Source of the DNA: Porticoccaceae bacterium UBA1989
Lineage (GTDB): Bacteria > Pseudomonadota > Gammaproteobacteria > Pseudomonadales > Porticoccaceae
Direction: 5' to 3'
DNA length: 13,634 nucleotides
Assembly (NCBI GenBank): GCA_002335945.1
Contig: DDDD01000135.1
Span: 1-13,634 of the forward strand
The translations under genes were made by a program, and so were the position numbers. This document shows, piece by piece, positions 7,327-13,553 of the stretch (its first letter is position 1; each line of letters starts with the position of its first letter). Under the pieces are notes generated by a model. It searched no databases and was not told where the DNA came from. It saw nothing but the letters and a program-made list of their open reading frames with translations.

Positions 7327-7418
7327 AGTGAATCCATCGCTATCCTTTTAAAAGCAGCCGGTTATAGACAGCTAAGGGACTGTTATTCTGGTAAAGTACT
7401 CGTCGAAACACGCCCTAG

Positions 7419-7439
7419 ACCTATACTTACCTGATAGGT
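7419..7439 (+). other. Inverted repeat just upstream of dbpA start
   Basis: ACCTAT (7419-7424) and ATAGGT (7434-7439) are perfect arms around a nine-base loop, ending 21 bases before the dbpA ATG. No Shine-Dalgarno sequence is visible in the 20 bases before that ATG (CACCCAAAACAACAT). The hairpin may therefore shape translation initiation, or be an operator. Confidence 0.35.
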
Positions 7440-7460
7440 TCGCTGCACCCAAAACAACAT

Positions 7461-8861
7461 ATGAGAATCCCTTTGTCAGAATATGATTTTGCCAGTTTAG
7501 ACCTAAACGCCGCCTTAGTAGATAACCTTGCAAGCCTTGGTTACACCGAGATGACGCCGATTCAGGCGCAAGCTTTACCCCCTATTTTAGCCAATAAAGA
7601 CGTCATTGCGAGGGCCAAAACCGGCTCGGGTAAAACCGCAGCCTTTGCACTAGGCTTGTTGAACAAACTTGATGTAAAACGTTTTCGTGTGCAGACAGTA
7701 GTGCTGTGCCCAACCCGTGAGTTGGCAGATCAGGTGGCGACAGAAATACGTAAACTGGCCCGTGGCATTCACAATATTAAGGTGCTTACTCTCTGTGGCG
7801 GTGTGGCCTTTGGACCTCAGGTGGGCTCTTTGGAACACGGCGCGCACATTATTGTGGGCACGCCCGGGCGGGTTGAAGAGCACCTGCGTAAGGCGAATCT
7901 CAACCTAGATAACCTAACGACACTGGTGTTAGATGAAGCGGATAGAATGCTGGATATGGGCTTTCAGCAAGCCCTAGATGATATTGTTGGTTACATGCCT
8001 GAGCAGCGGCAAACTATGTTATTTAGTGCCACCTACCCTGAAAAAATTGAAAAAACGGCAGAGCGAATTATGCAGTCCCCAGTGACTGTAGAAGTGCAGG
8101 ATACCCATAGTAACCAAAGTATTATCGAAACCCTTTACCAGGTTGAAAATGATCAGTCTCGTGTAGAGGCGGTTAGGCTGTTGTTGCAGGAACATCAACC
8201 AGAGACCACGCTGATTTTTTGTAATACCAAGGTTGAAACCGACCGAGTAGCCAATGAGTTGCGCGCAGCGGGTTACGAAGCATCGGCCTTACATGGCGAT
8301 TTAGAGCAAAAAGACAGAGATCAAACCTTAGCCTGTTTTGCCAACCGCAGTATTTCGGTACTGGTTGCCACAGATGTGGCAGCTCGGGGTTTAGATATTG
8401 ACTCTCTCGATATGGTGATCAATTATCAAGTTGCACAGGAGTTAGAAGTCCACACTCACCGCATTGGCCGCACTGGTCGTGCGGGGGCTCAAGGTATGGC
8501 CTGCAGCTTATATACACAGCGAGATAAGCACCGAATTAGCCAGTTAGAAGATTATTTAAAACAGAAGTTTCAACGCGGTGAGTTGCCGCATATAAGATTA
8601 TTACGTGAGCCTGTTTTTTCTCCGCCCATGGTGACCATTCACATTGGTGGCGGTAAAAAACAGAAGCTTAGAGCAGGGGATATTGTAGGTGCCTTGACGG
8701 GTGCTGATGGTATTCCGGGAACAGAGATAGGAAAAATACAGGTGGGCGATCACTGGGCCTACGTTGGGGTAGCCCATAAGCATGGCAAAACGGCGTTTAA
8801 TAAACTCTCTCAAGGCAAGCTTAAGGGACGGAGTTTTAGGGTTAAGCGTTTGCGAGGTTAG
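7461..8861 (+). CDS. dbpA: ATP-dependent DEAD-box RNA helicase DbpA
   Basis: A 466-aa DEAD-box helicase; E. coli DbpA is about 457 aa. Visible motifs in order: Q motif with Gln35 (MTPIQ), Walker A AKTGSGKT (52-59), PTRELAD (84-90), TPGR (134-137), DEAD (158-161), SAT (189-191), VATDVAARGLDI (302-313) and HRIGRTGR (333-340). What makes it DbpA rather than another DEAD protein is the C-terminal RNA-binding domain (about 391-466: HIGGGKKQKLRAGDIVGALTG then GKLKGRSFRVKRLRG). In the family this domain binds hairpin 92 of 23S rRNA during late 50S assembly. ATG at 7461 has no evident Shine-Dalgarno sequence. TTG at 7473 is a weaker alternative. It is unrelated in function to the gluconate genes and seems to be its own transcription unit. 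Confidence 0.95.
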   Translation: MRIPLSEYDFASLDLNAALVDNLASLGYTEMTPIQAQALPPILANKDVIARAKTGSGKTAAFALGLLNKLDVKRFRVQTVVLCPTRELADQVATEIRKLARGIHNIKVLTLCGGVAFGPQVGSLEHGAHIIVGTPGRVEEHLRKANLNLDNLTTLVLDEADRMLDMGFQQALDDIVGYMPEQRQTMLFSATYPEKIEKTAERIMQSPVTVEVQDTHSNQSIIETLYQVENDQSRVEAVRLLLQEHQPETTLIFCNTKVETDRVANELRAAGYEASALHGDLEQKDRDQTLACFANRSISVLVATDVAARGLDIDSLDMVINYQVAQELEVHTHRIGRTGRAGAQGMACSLYTQRDKHRISQLEDYLKQKFQRGELPHIRLLREPVFSPPMVTIHIGGGKKQKLRAGDIVGALTGADGIPGTEIGKIQVGDHWAYVGVAHKHGKTAFNKLSQGKLKGRSFRVKRLRG

Positions 8862-9212
8862 TCTGACGGGTCAATGGGCCAGGATTAACAATTGGACGGT
8901 CTTATTAATGGGGCACCCTCATAGTAGGCTGGGATTGTCGCAGGATGTTTTAGACCATAATACCGAGCGTAAAACTAGGCATTGCTACTCGCGTGACTGC
9001 AGAGGTTTAGTCAAAATGCTCGGTCGCTATTTGTTTCAATGCCATGCTCTATTAACACGTGGATTCAAAGCAATGCAGATTACTATTGAACCACTCTCAG
9101 TCAGCCTTTAAGGCTGGCAATATCGTTTAATTAACGGCAATATAGTCGCGTTTAGGAGAGATTTACTCAGATTGAGGTAGGTAAAATGCATTTACAGCAG
9201 ATATAAATGAAC
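8862..9212. other. Gene-free stretch after dbpA
   Basis: No credible gene is seen here on either strand. It contains a seven-base inverted repeat, ACCGAGC (8962-8968) and GCTCGGT (9018-9024), separated by 49 bases. It also holds the near-palindrome CAGCCTT-T-AAGGCTG (9102-9116). Neither is followed by a T-run, so neither is a standard terminator for dbpA. A TATAAA (9202-9207) could be the -10 box of the small-RNA candidate that follows, although no good -35 accompanies it. Confidence 0.5.
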
Positions 9213-9312
9213 CTTTCAGGGGATAGCTGTCTTAGTTTATGTGCATGATTCTCCCCCAAGAACATAATCAGCTATATCTCTCGAAGAAGCCCTGTTCACG
9301 CAGGGTTTTTTT
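9213..9312 (+). ncRNA. Candidate small RNA with C-rich loop and terminator
   Basis: A compact structured unit of about 100 nt with no coding frame. ATAGCTG (9223-9229) pairs with CAGCTAT (9269-9275). Stacked inside, TTATGT (9237-9242) pairs with ACATAA (9262-9267), leaving a 19-base loop that displays TCTCCCCC (9250-9257). Eleven bases after the outer stem an intrinsic terminator begins. A C-rich exposed loop is a common design in bacterial antisense small RNAs that mask Shine-Dalgarno sequences. The 5' end is a guess, based on TATAAA at 9202-9207 as the -10 box. It could instead be the 3' untranslated end of dbpA mRNA. Confidence 0.5.
9287..9312 (+). terminator. Rho-independent terminator
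   Basis: CCCTG (9290-9294) and CAGGG (9301-9305) form a perfect stem around TTCACG, followed by seven Ts (9306-9312). The preceding AAG extends the stem against the first Ts. It is 426 bp downstream of the dbpA stop, far for a simple dbpA terminator, and directly follows the small-RNA candidate. Confidence 0.8.
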
Positions 9313-9524
9313 ATGCCTGAGATTTATGTTTGGCCTAAGAACAGTCTTCTCATGTATCTACTGGGGTCCAGAAATAGTGAAGGTGGTGCTAAAAATACAG
9401 ACCATCAGTACTAACGGTTTCTTTCCTTCGAGCGGTGGCCATAGATGTCAGCTTTATATGCATATTCACTCATGCATAGTCTTGCTGTTATGATGACATA
9501 AATGGCTAACAAAGGCGTTATGTT
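9313..9524. other. Spacer before the ArsC-like gene
   Basis: No gene is seen. The palindromic TATGCATA recurs in part as ATGCAT around 9457-9477. A TTGCTG (9481-9486) could be a -35 element for the following gene, but no convincing -10 was found at normal spacing. Confidence 0.35.
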
Positions 9525-9995
9525 ATGGGCCCTATAAAAGTTCTGTTTGTTTGCACGTTTCGGGGTGGTCGAGGAAAAATTGCCGAGATGGTGGGTAATA
9601 GCTTTGGCAATGATAATATTGAGTTTTTTTGTAGTGGTTTTGAGGCTGGGTTTCTCAAGGGGCTTTGCTCAGAAGTAATGGAAGATGGTGGCTTTGAGTT
9701 CCCTGCTGCGCCATTAAAAACAGTTTTTGAGCGGCATCTCGACAATGAAAAATTCGACTATTTAATTACTATGTGTGACGAATCAACTTTCGAGAATTGT
9801 TTTCTATTGCTTGAGAGTGTTGCTAATCTATTTGGGGATACGACTCGGTTTATTCATTGGTCTATTCCTGATTTTATTGGTCTGTCAGGCTCAGAGTTTG
9901 AGAAGAAGGAGGGCGCTGAAAATATTAAGCGCCTAATTACAGAGCATGTTGCTAATTTAATAGAGGAAATTGGGGCTTTGGATACCAAGGTTTAG
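9525..9995 (+). CDS. Diverged ArsC / low-molecular-weight phosphatase-fold protein
   Basis: A 156-aa protein with the layout of thioredoxin-coupled arsenate reductase and low-molecular-weight tyrosine phosphatases. It opens with a beta strand and P-loop KVLFVCTFRGGRG, where Cys10 and Arg16 satisfy the C-x5-R active-site pattern. The second region LITMCDESTFENC supplies Cys84 and Cys92, in nearly the positions of the resolving cysteines of ArsC (10, 82, 89 in the Bacillus protein). WSIPDF supplies Asp116 where the general acid lies. The P-loop is abnormal: Ser/Thr after Arg is Gly17 and the usual Asn13 is Arg. Substrate is therefore uncertain: arsenate, a phosphoprotein or something else. By hand count 67 of 180 bases (9721-9900) are G or C, lower than in dbpA, a possible sign of transfer. 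It stands alone with no arsenic genes nearby. The start has only a weak AAAGGCG upstream. Confidence 0.75.
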   Translation: MGPIKVLFVCTFRGGRGKIAEMVGNSFGNDNIEFFCSGFEAGFLKGLCSEVMEDGGFEFPAAPLKTVFERHLDNEKFDYLITMCDESTFENCFLLLESVANLFGDTTRFIHWSIPDFIGLSGSEFEKKEGAENIKRLITEHVANLIEEIGALDTKV

Positions 9996-10170
9996 GGGTA
10001 GCCTTTAAAGGGTGGTATTGGGGCACTTGATCATCTGTATTCGTCTAAAACTACCTGTTTGTATCTATGCAAATAGCGTAACTGTAAATGACCTTCTATA
10101 AATCGACACTCTTATCTAAAAGAGCGGAGTGGTATTTTACTCATGCACTTAATCTATAATCCTGAATCAT

Positions 10171-10229
10171 ACTCATCAGCATAAACTTGCCCAACGGACT
10201 TCAAAAAACCAACCGCCTAGCTGATGAGT
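10171..10229. repeat. Ten-base perfect inverted repeat
   Basis: ACTCATCAGC (10171-10180) is matched exactly by GCTGATGAGT (10220-10229), with 39 bases between. It could form a long-looped RNA hairpin, or mark the ends of a very small insertion. No target-site duplication was found around it. Confidence 0.5.
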
Positions 10230-10264
10230 CTTAGCGGCTGTCTACATTGTCATGCCAATGCTGT

Positions 10265-10329
10265 TTAGGCGTTTAAAAAGCCGGCTGACCTGCGTCACGC
10301 AGCTAGTCTTCAGTCGCCTAATAATAGGC
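10265..10329. repeat. Nested stem structure
   Basis: TTAGGCG (10265-10271) pairs perfectly with CGCCTAA (10315-10321). Inside is CTGCG-TCA-CGCAG (10290-10302), flanked by GAC/GTC. The right outer arm can instead pair with a neighbour as GCCTA-ATAA-TAGGC (10316-10329). The arrangement suggests a folded RNA or a cruciform. Confidence 0.45.
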
Positions 10330-10422
10330 AAGCTGGCCGTGCTATTGCTCTAATTCTAACGCATCAGCAAAGTTTCCAGCGCCGCTGCCTCACTAGAGCT
10401 AAAGGCAATGTGAAGCGATCAA

Positions 10423-11025
10423 TCACATTAGATTCAGGTGGGCGAAAAACAGGCCCACAAACTCATCTATTAAATTGTTCTGTTCGGTCACAGGCACTCT
10501 GGCAACCAATCTTGCTAGTGAATCAATTAACTCCACAATGAGCAAAGAGCGCGTTTTGATTATCGTCGGATCAATCTGCGGAAAATGCTGTGTCAGAAAC
10601 GTCGAGAGTAGGAGAGCATTCTCGCGACTGTCTTTAAGGTCCAGTTCTGATAGCACTGGGTCTGCAAGGATGGCAGCGCGTAAATTCAAAAAAAACGGGT
10701 TGTTGGTGTGCTTATCGCAATAATGGCCTATCCCATCTCTGAGTATTTGCTCAGGCTTTTTATCGACCTGCATTATCGCCTGCATTTCTTCGCGATGTGT
10801 TTTGAACGACCGTTCGGCAAGCGCCAAAAGCAATGCCTGTTTATTTGGGAAATATCGATACAGCGAGGCTTTAGATAGGCCCGCCAAATTTGCAATCTGT
10901 GTCATGGAGGTTGCGTCTAAGCCGTTCGCTGCAATCAACTTGGCCGATGCATTCATTATGGACTGTAAGGTCGCGCGACTGCGATCTTGCCCGGGTTCTT
11001 TGCGTGCTTCTATATTGGTTTTCAT
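10423..11025 (-). CDS. TetR/AcrR-family repressor
   Basis: A 200-aa TetR-type regulator. The DNA-binding domain spans about residues 15-62, with the helix-turn-helix in TSMTQIANLAGLSKASLYRYF (39-59), a near-consensus TetR sequence. The rest is a helical ligand-binding and dimer domain without recognisable ligand residues. The frame is open to 11184, but ATG at 11025 (MKTNIEARKEPG) is chosen: longer versions would cover the operators and overlap the divergent monooxygenase start. No clear Shine-Dalgarno sequence precedes it. It faces away from the monooxygenase gene across 98 bp holding two TGAC-N5-GTCA sites, so it most likely represses that gene and itself. The inducer is unknown and is probably a substrate or relative of the monooxygenase. 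Confidence 0.88.
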   Translation of the reverse strand: MKTNIEARKEPGQDRSRATLQSIMNASAKLIAANGLDATSMTQIANLAGLSKASLYRYFPNKQALLLALAERSFKTHREEMQAIMQVDKKPEQILRDGIGHYCDKHTNNPFFLNLRAAILADPVLSELDLKDSRENALLLSTFLTQHFPQIDPTIIKTRSLLIVELIDSLARLVARVPVTEQNNLIDEFVGLFFAHLNLM

Positions 11026-11028
11026 CGT

Positions 11029-11057
11029 TTGACAATACAGGAAACGTGACTTACAGT
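11029..11057 (+). promoter_or_regulatory. Predicted monooxygenase promoter
   Basis: A perfect -35 TTGACA (11029-11034) is followed after 17 bp by TACAGT (11052-11057), a four-of-six -10 box. The -10 lies inside operator A, and operator B falls just after the expected start near 11064. Repression by the divergent TetR protein would follow directly from this layout. Confidence 0.6.
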
Positions 11058-11060
11058 CAT
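11046..11060. promoter_or_regulatory. Candidate TetR operator A
   Basis: GTGACTTACAGTCAT fits TGAC-N5-GTCA, a palindrome type often bound by TetR-family repressors. It overlaps the -10 box of the monooxygenase promoter. Confidence 0.55.
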
Positions 11061-11068
11061 CTTTTAAA

Positions 11069-11087
11069 ACATGACCGTTAGTCATGT
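11069..11087. promoter_or_regulatory. Candidate TetR operator B
   Basis: ACATGACCGTTAGTCATGT has perfect seven-base arms around CGTTA. It shares TGAC-N5-GTCA with site A and lies 25 bp from it centre to centre. It is the stronger palindrome and sits near the expected 5' end of the monooxygenase transcript. Confidence 0.62.
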
Positions 11088-11123
11088 AATCTATAGCCAT
11101 GCCAGATAACTGAGAGCAGCGTA

Positions 11124-12458
11124 ATGAACGATAGATTTGATGCAATAGTCGTCGGTGCAGGCCCTGCCGGTTTAGTCGTTGCAAAACGATTGCAAGAACA
11201 GGGCCTTAACTTTGTTGTTGTTGAGCGCAACGACAGCGTTGGAGGCATTTGGAACATTAATGCCCCGAATACACCCATGTACGATTCGGCGCACTTTATC
11301 TCGTCTAAAACACTCTCCGCTTTTCCTGGTTATGCCATGCCGGACCACTATCCGGACTACCCAAACCACAAACAGTTGCTGGAATACATTAAAGGCTACG
11401 CTCAACAGTTCGGCCTGTTAGAGTCTATTAGGCTTAGCACTGAGGTTGAGTCGGCTGATCAAGATAAAACAGGCGATTGGTCTGTTAGGCTGTCAGGCGG
11501 TGAAGTACTAACCGCGAAGTATCTAGTCTGTGCAAACGGCGTTACCTGGGACCCAAATACTGTGTCTTGGCCGGGTGAATTTGACGGTGAGGTTAAGCAC
11601 TCGGTTAATTATAAATCGAGTAGTGAATTTTCTGGCAAACGTGTGTTGGTTGTTGGCGCGGGTAACTCAGGCGTAGATATCGCTTGCGATGCCTCATTCG
11701 CGGCAGATCAAGCATTCCTCAGTGTGCGGCGTGGTTACCACTTTGTACCCAAACATCTATTTGGCAAACCATCCGATGTGTTTTCAGAGGAAGGGCCAAA
11801 GTTGCCATTCTTTCTTGAGCAAAAAATATTTAGCGGTCTGCTGAGAGTCATCAATGGCGACCTAACCAACTACGGCTTGCCTAAGCCTGATCATAAAATA
11901 TTTCAAACTCACCCGATCATGAATACACAAATATTGCATTACCTTGGTCATGGAGATTGCATTGCCAAAGCAGATGTAGAGCGCCTTGATGGTAAAGATG
12001 TTGTCTTCAAAGATGGCTCACGCGAGCAAATTGATGTAATTATTACAGCCACCGGTTACAAACATAGCGTACCGTTCTTGAGCGGCGCGACGATACCTAC
12101 TAAGAACGGTCGACCGGACCTTTACCTTAATATGTTCCCTCGAAACCAGTCAAACATGGCGTTGATTGGGTTTATAGAATTCGCCTCAGCGGCCTATAAA
12201 AACTTCGACTTAATGTCTGAGTTAATCGTTGCTGACATTGCAGGCACAGCAGAGGGCTTAGAGGAAATGAAGCAGAGCCACCACCCAGATTTGTCTGGCG
12301 GGCACAATTACCTCAATTTACTGTGGATACTCGCGGCTGTATTACCCTCATTAGCGCCGCTTTTTACCAGAGTGTATCGCGTAGCGATGGGGATGGTGGT
12401 GGCTGCTTGGACGATAGTATTAGCCTCAATCATTGACCCGTTTTATCCCGATGCTTGA
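11124..12458 (+). CDS. Flavin-containing monooxygenase with hydrophobic C-terminus
   Basis: A 444-aa FAD- and NADPH-dependent monooxygenase of the class B (FMO) type. The first Rossmann motif is VVGAGPAG (9-16) for FAD, followed by VGGIW (39-43). The FMO fingerprint F-x-G-x3-H-x3-Y is exact at 153-163 (FDGEVKHSVNY). The NADPH motif is VVGAGNSG (176-183) and the late ATGY motif is at 309-312. The tyrosine rather than tryptophan after the histidine argues for an N/S-oxygenating FMO over a Baeyer-Villiger enzyme, but the substrate is unknown. The last 50 residues form two hydrophobic stretches (about 397-411 and 418-436) ending IIDPFYPDA, suggesting membrane attachment, which is unusual for bacterial FMOs. 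ATG at 11124 has only a weak upstream GAGAG. It is divergent from tetR and is followed after 27 bp by a tiny membrane-peptide ORF. Confidence 0.9.
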   Translation: MNDRFDAIVVGAGPAGLVVAKRLQEQGLNFVVVERNDSVGGIWNINAPNTPMYDSAHFISSKTLSAFPGYAMPDHYPDYPNHKQLLEYIKGYAQQFGLLESIRLSTEVESADQDKTGDWSVRLSGGEVLTAKYLVCANGVTWDPNTVSWPGEFDGEVKHSVNYKSSSEFSGKRVLVVGAGNSGVDIACDASFAADQAFLSVRRGYHFVPKHLFGKPSDVFSEEGPKLPFFLEQKIFSGLLRVINGDLTNYGLPKPDHKIFQTHPIMNTQILHYLGHGDCIAKADVERLDGKDVVFKDGSREQIDVIITATGYKHSVPFLSGATIPTKNGRPDLYLNMFPRNQSNMALIGFIEFASAAYKNFDLMSELIVADIAGTAEGLEEMKQSHHPDLSGGHNYLNLLWILAAVLPSLAPLFTRVYRVAMGMVVAAWTIVLASIIDPFYPDA

Positions 12459-12485
12459 GGCTTGGTCTTCAGCTTTGGAGAAAAT

Positions 12486-12587
12486 TTGCCGAACGATGTG
12501 GCTTTCTTTCTATTTTATATAGGGATCGTTATTGTCAGTGTAGTGATTGTAATTATAGCTATTCGTGCCTTTAGATTACCTAAATAG
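12486..12587 (+). CDS. 33-aa predicted single-span membrane peptide
   Basis: TTG at 12486 is preceded by GGAG at five-base spacing (12477-12480), one of the better ribosome sites in the window, and opens a 33-codon frame ending at TAG. The peptide begins PNDVAFFLFYIGIV, continues as unbroken hydrophobic residues through about residue 26, and ends RAFRLPK. Acidic residues before and basic residues after the helix fit the positive-inside rule, with the C-terminus in the cytoplasm. It begins 27 bp after the monooxygenase stop and is probably cotranscribed with it. The monooxygenase itself ends in hydrophobic segments, so this peptide could be a membrane partner. No family is recognised. The main doubt is that a short hydrophobic frame can arise by chance. 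Confidence 0.55.
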   Translation: MPNDVAFFLFYIGIVIVSVVIVIIAIRAFRLPK

Positions 12588-12605
12588 CGCGGTTGGCAGA
12601 GGTGT

Positions 12606-13283
12606 TTAATTTCTGCGAGATACTTTAGAGGTTTTTTTAGAATACTCAGACCAGTTTAGAAATTTGATCAAGCCCAGATATATCAGTGGCGTCAAAAGTA
12701 ACCAGGGCAACTGACTGCTAAGCCTTATCGTACGATCATTGAGGGCGAAGAGAATCGGATCGAACCATGGCCCTAAGGGTGATAGTGGCGCCCAAGAAAG
12801 ATTTGTCCCCTCAGCCAGCTGATCATGGTAAAGAAACATTTCTACTAAAATATTTTGACCGATAAAAATACTAAGGAGTAGGGTGAATGCGCTCCAATTC
12901 CATTTTCTGTAAATAGTGCCTTGGCGGCCCATCACAAGCCACACAAGCAGCAAAGTGCCACAGCAAATCGTCCCAGCATCCGCCAGCGAATTCATTAAGC
13001 CATTGATGTGCAAGGGGATCATGTTATTTAATGCCGCTGACCGCCTAACAGTCACAGTATCGCCAGCAACCAAGCCATAGTTAAACCAAAGTTCCCAGCC
13101 CAATGCACAAACAACAAACACTGTTAGATAAAAAGGTAGAACCCAAGCTGGAATGAGCTTTCGTTTATGTAGTAAGGGAATGATAACCGCAGGTAATAAG
13201 GCGGATACATAAACCACTATCACAAGACGCAGTTGCTCAAAGGTCAATAGGTCAAAAATAATATATCTCCAAACAAAAAACAC
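12606..13283 (-). CDS. Multi-spanning membrane protein of unknown function
   Basis: A 225-aa protein with about five hydrophobic segments (roughly residues 19-38, 45-64, 99-119, 130-150 and 190-209) and a basic tail, KKTSKVSRRN. Between segments lie conserved-looking polar stretches: GWELWFNYG, the NMIPLHINGLMNSLADAG loop with a histidine and acidic residue, and NLSWAPLSPLGPWFDP. Trp and Pro are frequent. I do not recognise the family. The frame starts at GTG (13283) without an evident Shine-Dalgarno sequence. A GGAG lies inside the first codons (13265-13268), which raises the possibility of a slightly later, non-ATG start. It converges on the monooxygenase and small-peptide genes with only 18 bp between stops and no visible terminator. 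Confidence 0.75.
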   Translation of the reverse strand: MFFVWRYIIFDLLTFEQLRLVIVVYVSALLPAVIIPLLHKRKLIPAWVLPFYLTVFVVCALGWELWFNYGLVAGDTVTVRRSAALNNMIPLHINGLMNSLADAGTICCGTLLLVWLVMGRQGTIYRKWNWSAFTLLLSIFIGQNILVEMFLYHDQLAEGTNLSWAPLSPLGPWFDPILFALNDRTIRLSSQLPWLLLTPLIYLGLIKFLNWSEYSKKTSKVSRRN

Positions 13284-13553
13284 GGGTTAAGTGATACTTG
13301 ATAACTACTGTGGTTAGGGTAACTCAGTTTAATCATATTATGACAGGGGAGTTGGCTCTGCTGTTGTACCCAAATCTATTGGGTAATGCCGTAGCCTAGC
13401 ATGTATACAGAGTGCATCATCTTTAGCGTATCTAAACGAATTTACCCGTACCCTCTCTATAATTACCAAAGACCCTATTCTTATAGCCAAGGTTTGGCGC
13501 CAGCGATTGCTGAAGAAAAGCCTTATTCTGTGTCCGGGATTAGTTGACCACTG
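13284..13553. other. Spacer with a 19-bp palindrome
   Basis: No credible gene is seen between the membrane protein start and the terminal repeats. The notable element is TACCCAA-ATCTA-TTGGGTA (13367-13385), with perfect seven-base arms, about 85 bp upstream of the membrane-protein start. It is a possible operator. A minus-strand open frame here begins inside the tandem repeat and has an arginine-rich, low-plausibility translation. Confidence 0.45.

Larger units (their letters stand above)
9996..10422. other. Inverted-repeat-rich spacer between convergent genes
   Basis: No credible gene is seen in this 427-bp stretch between the ends of the ArsC-like gene and the TetR gene. It holds CCTTTAAAGG (10002-10011), a ten-base inverted repeat pair at 10171-10229, and a nested structure at 10265-10329. 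None has a classical T-run, so they are not standard intrinsic terminators, although some may act as bidirectional ones. A minus-strand frame at about 10360-10416 reads IAFSSSEAAALETLLMR, which resembles a protein tail but has no body. Confidence 0.5.

Noticed and set aside
8782..9111. 109-codon rightward frame overlapping the 3' end of dbpA
   Set aside because: It starts inside the conserved DbpA RNA-binding domain in another frame and runs through non-coding sequence. No Shine-Dalgarno sequence or recognisable composition supports it.
9503..9524. attC-like GGCTAACAAAGGCGTTATG before the ArsC-like gene
   Set aside because: It faintly recalls integron cassette junctions, but there is no paired core site, no matching site after the gene and no integrase in view.
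9104..10008. GCCTTTAA on both sides of the ArsC-like gene as insertion direct repeats
   Set aside because: Only eight bases match, each lies within its own near-palindrome, and no transposase or terminal inverted repeats accompany them.
10265..10321. TTAGGCG...CGCCTAA as an integron attC site
   Set aside because: The outer arms are in the opposite order to attC core sites (RYYYAAC on the left, GTTRRRY on the right), so the resemblance is only to a generic inverted repeat.
10360..10416. Minus-strand tail IAFSSSEAAALETLLMR after the TetR gene
   Set aside because: It resembles the end of a MarR-like protein, but it is closed by stops on both sides and has no body. It is too short to call a pseudogene.
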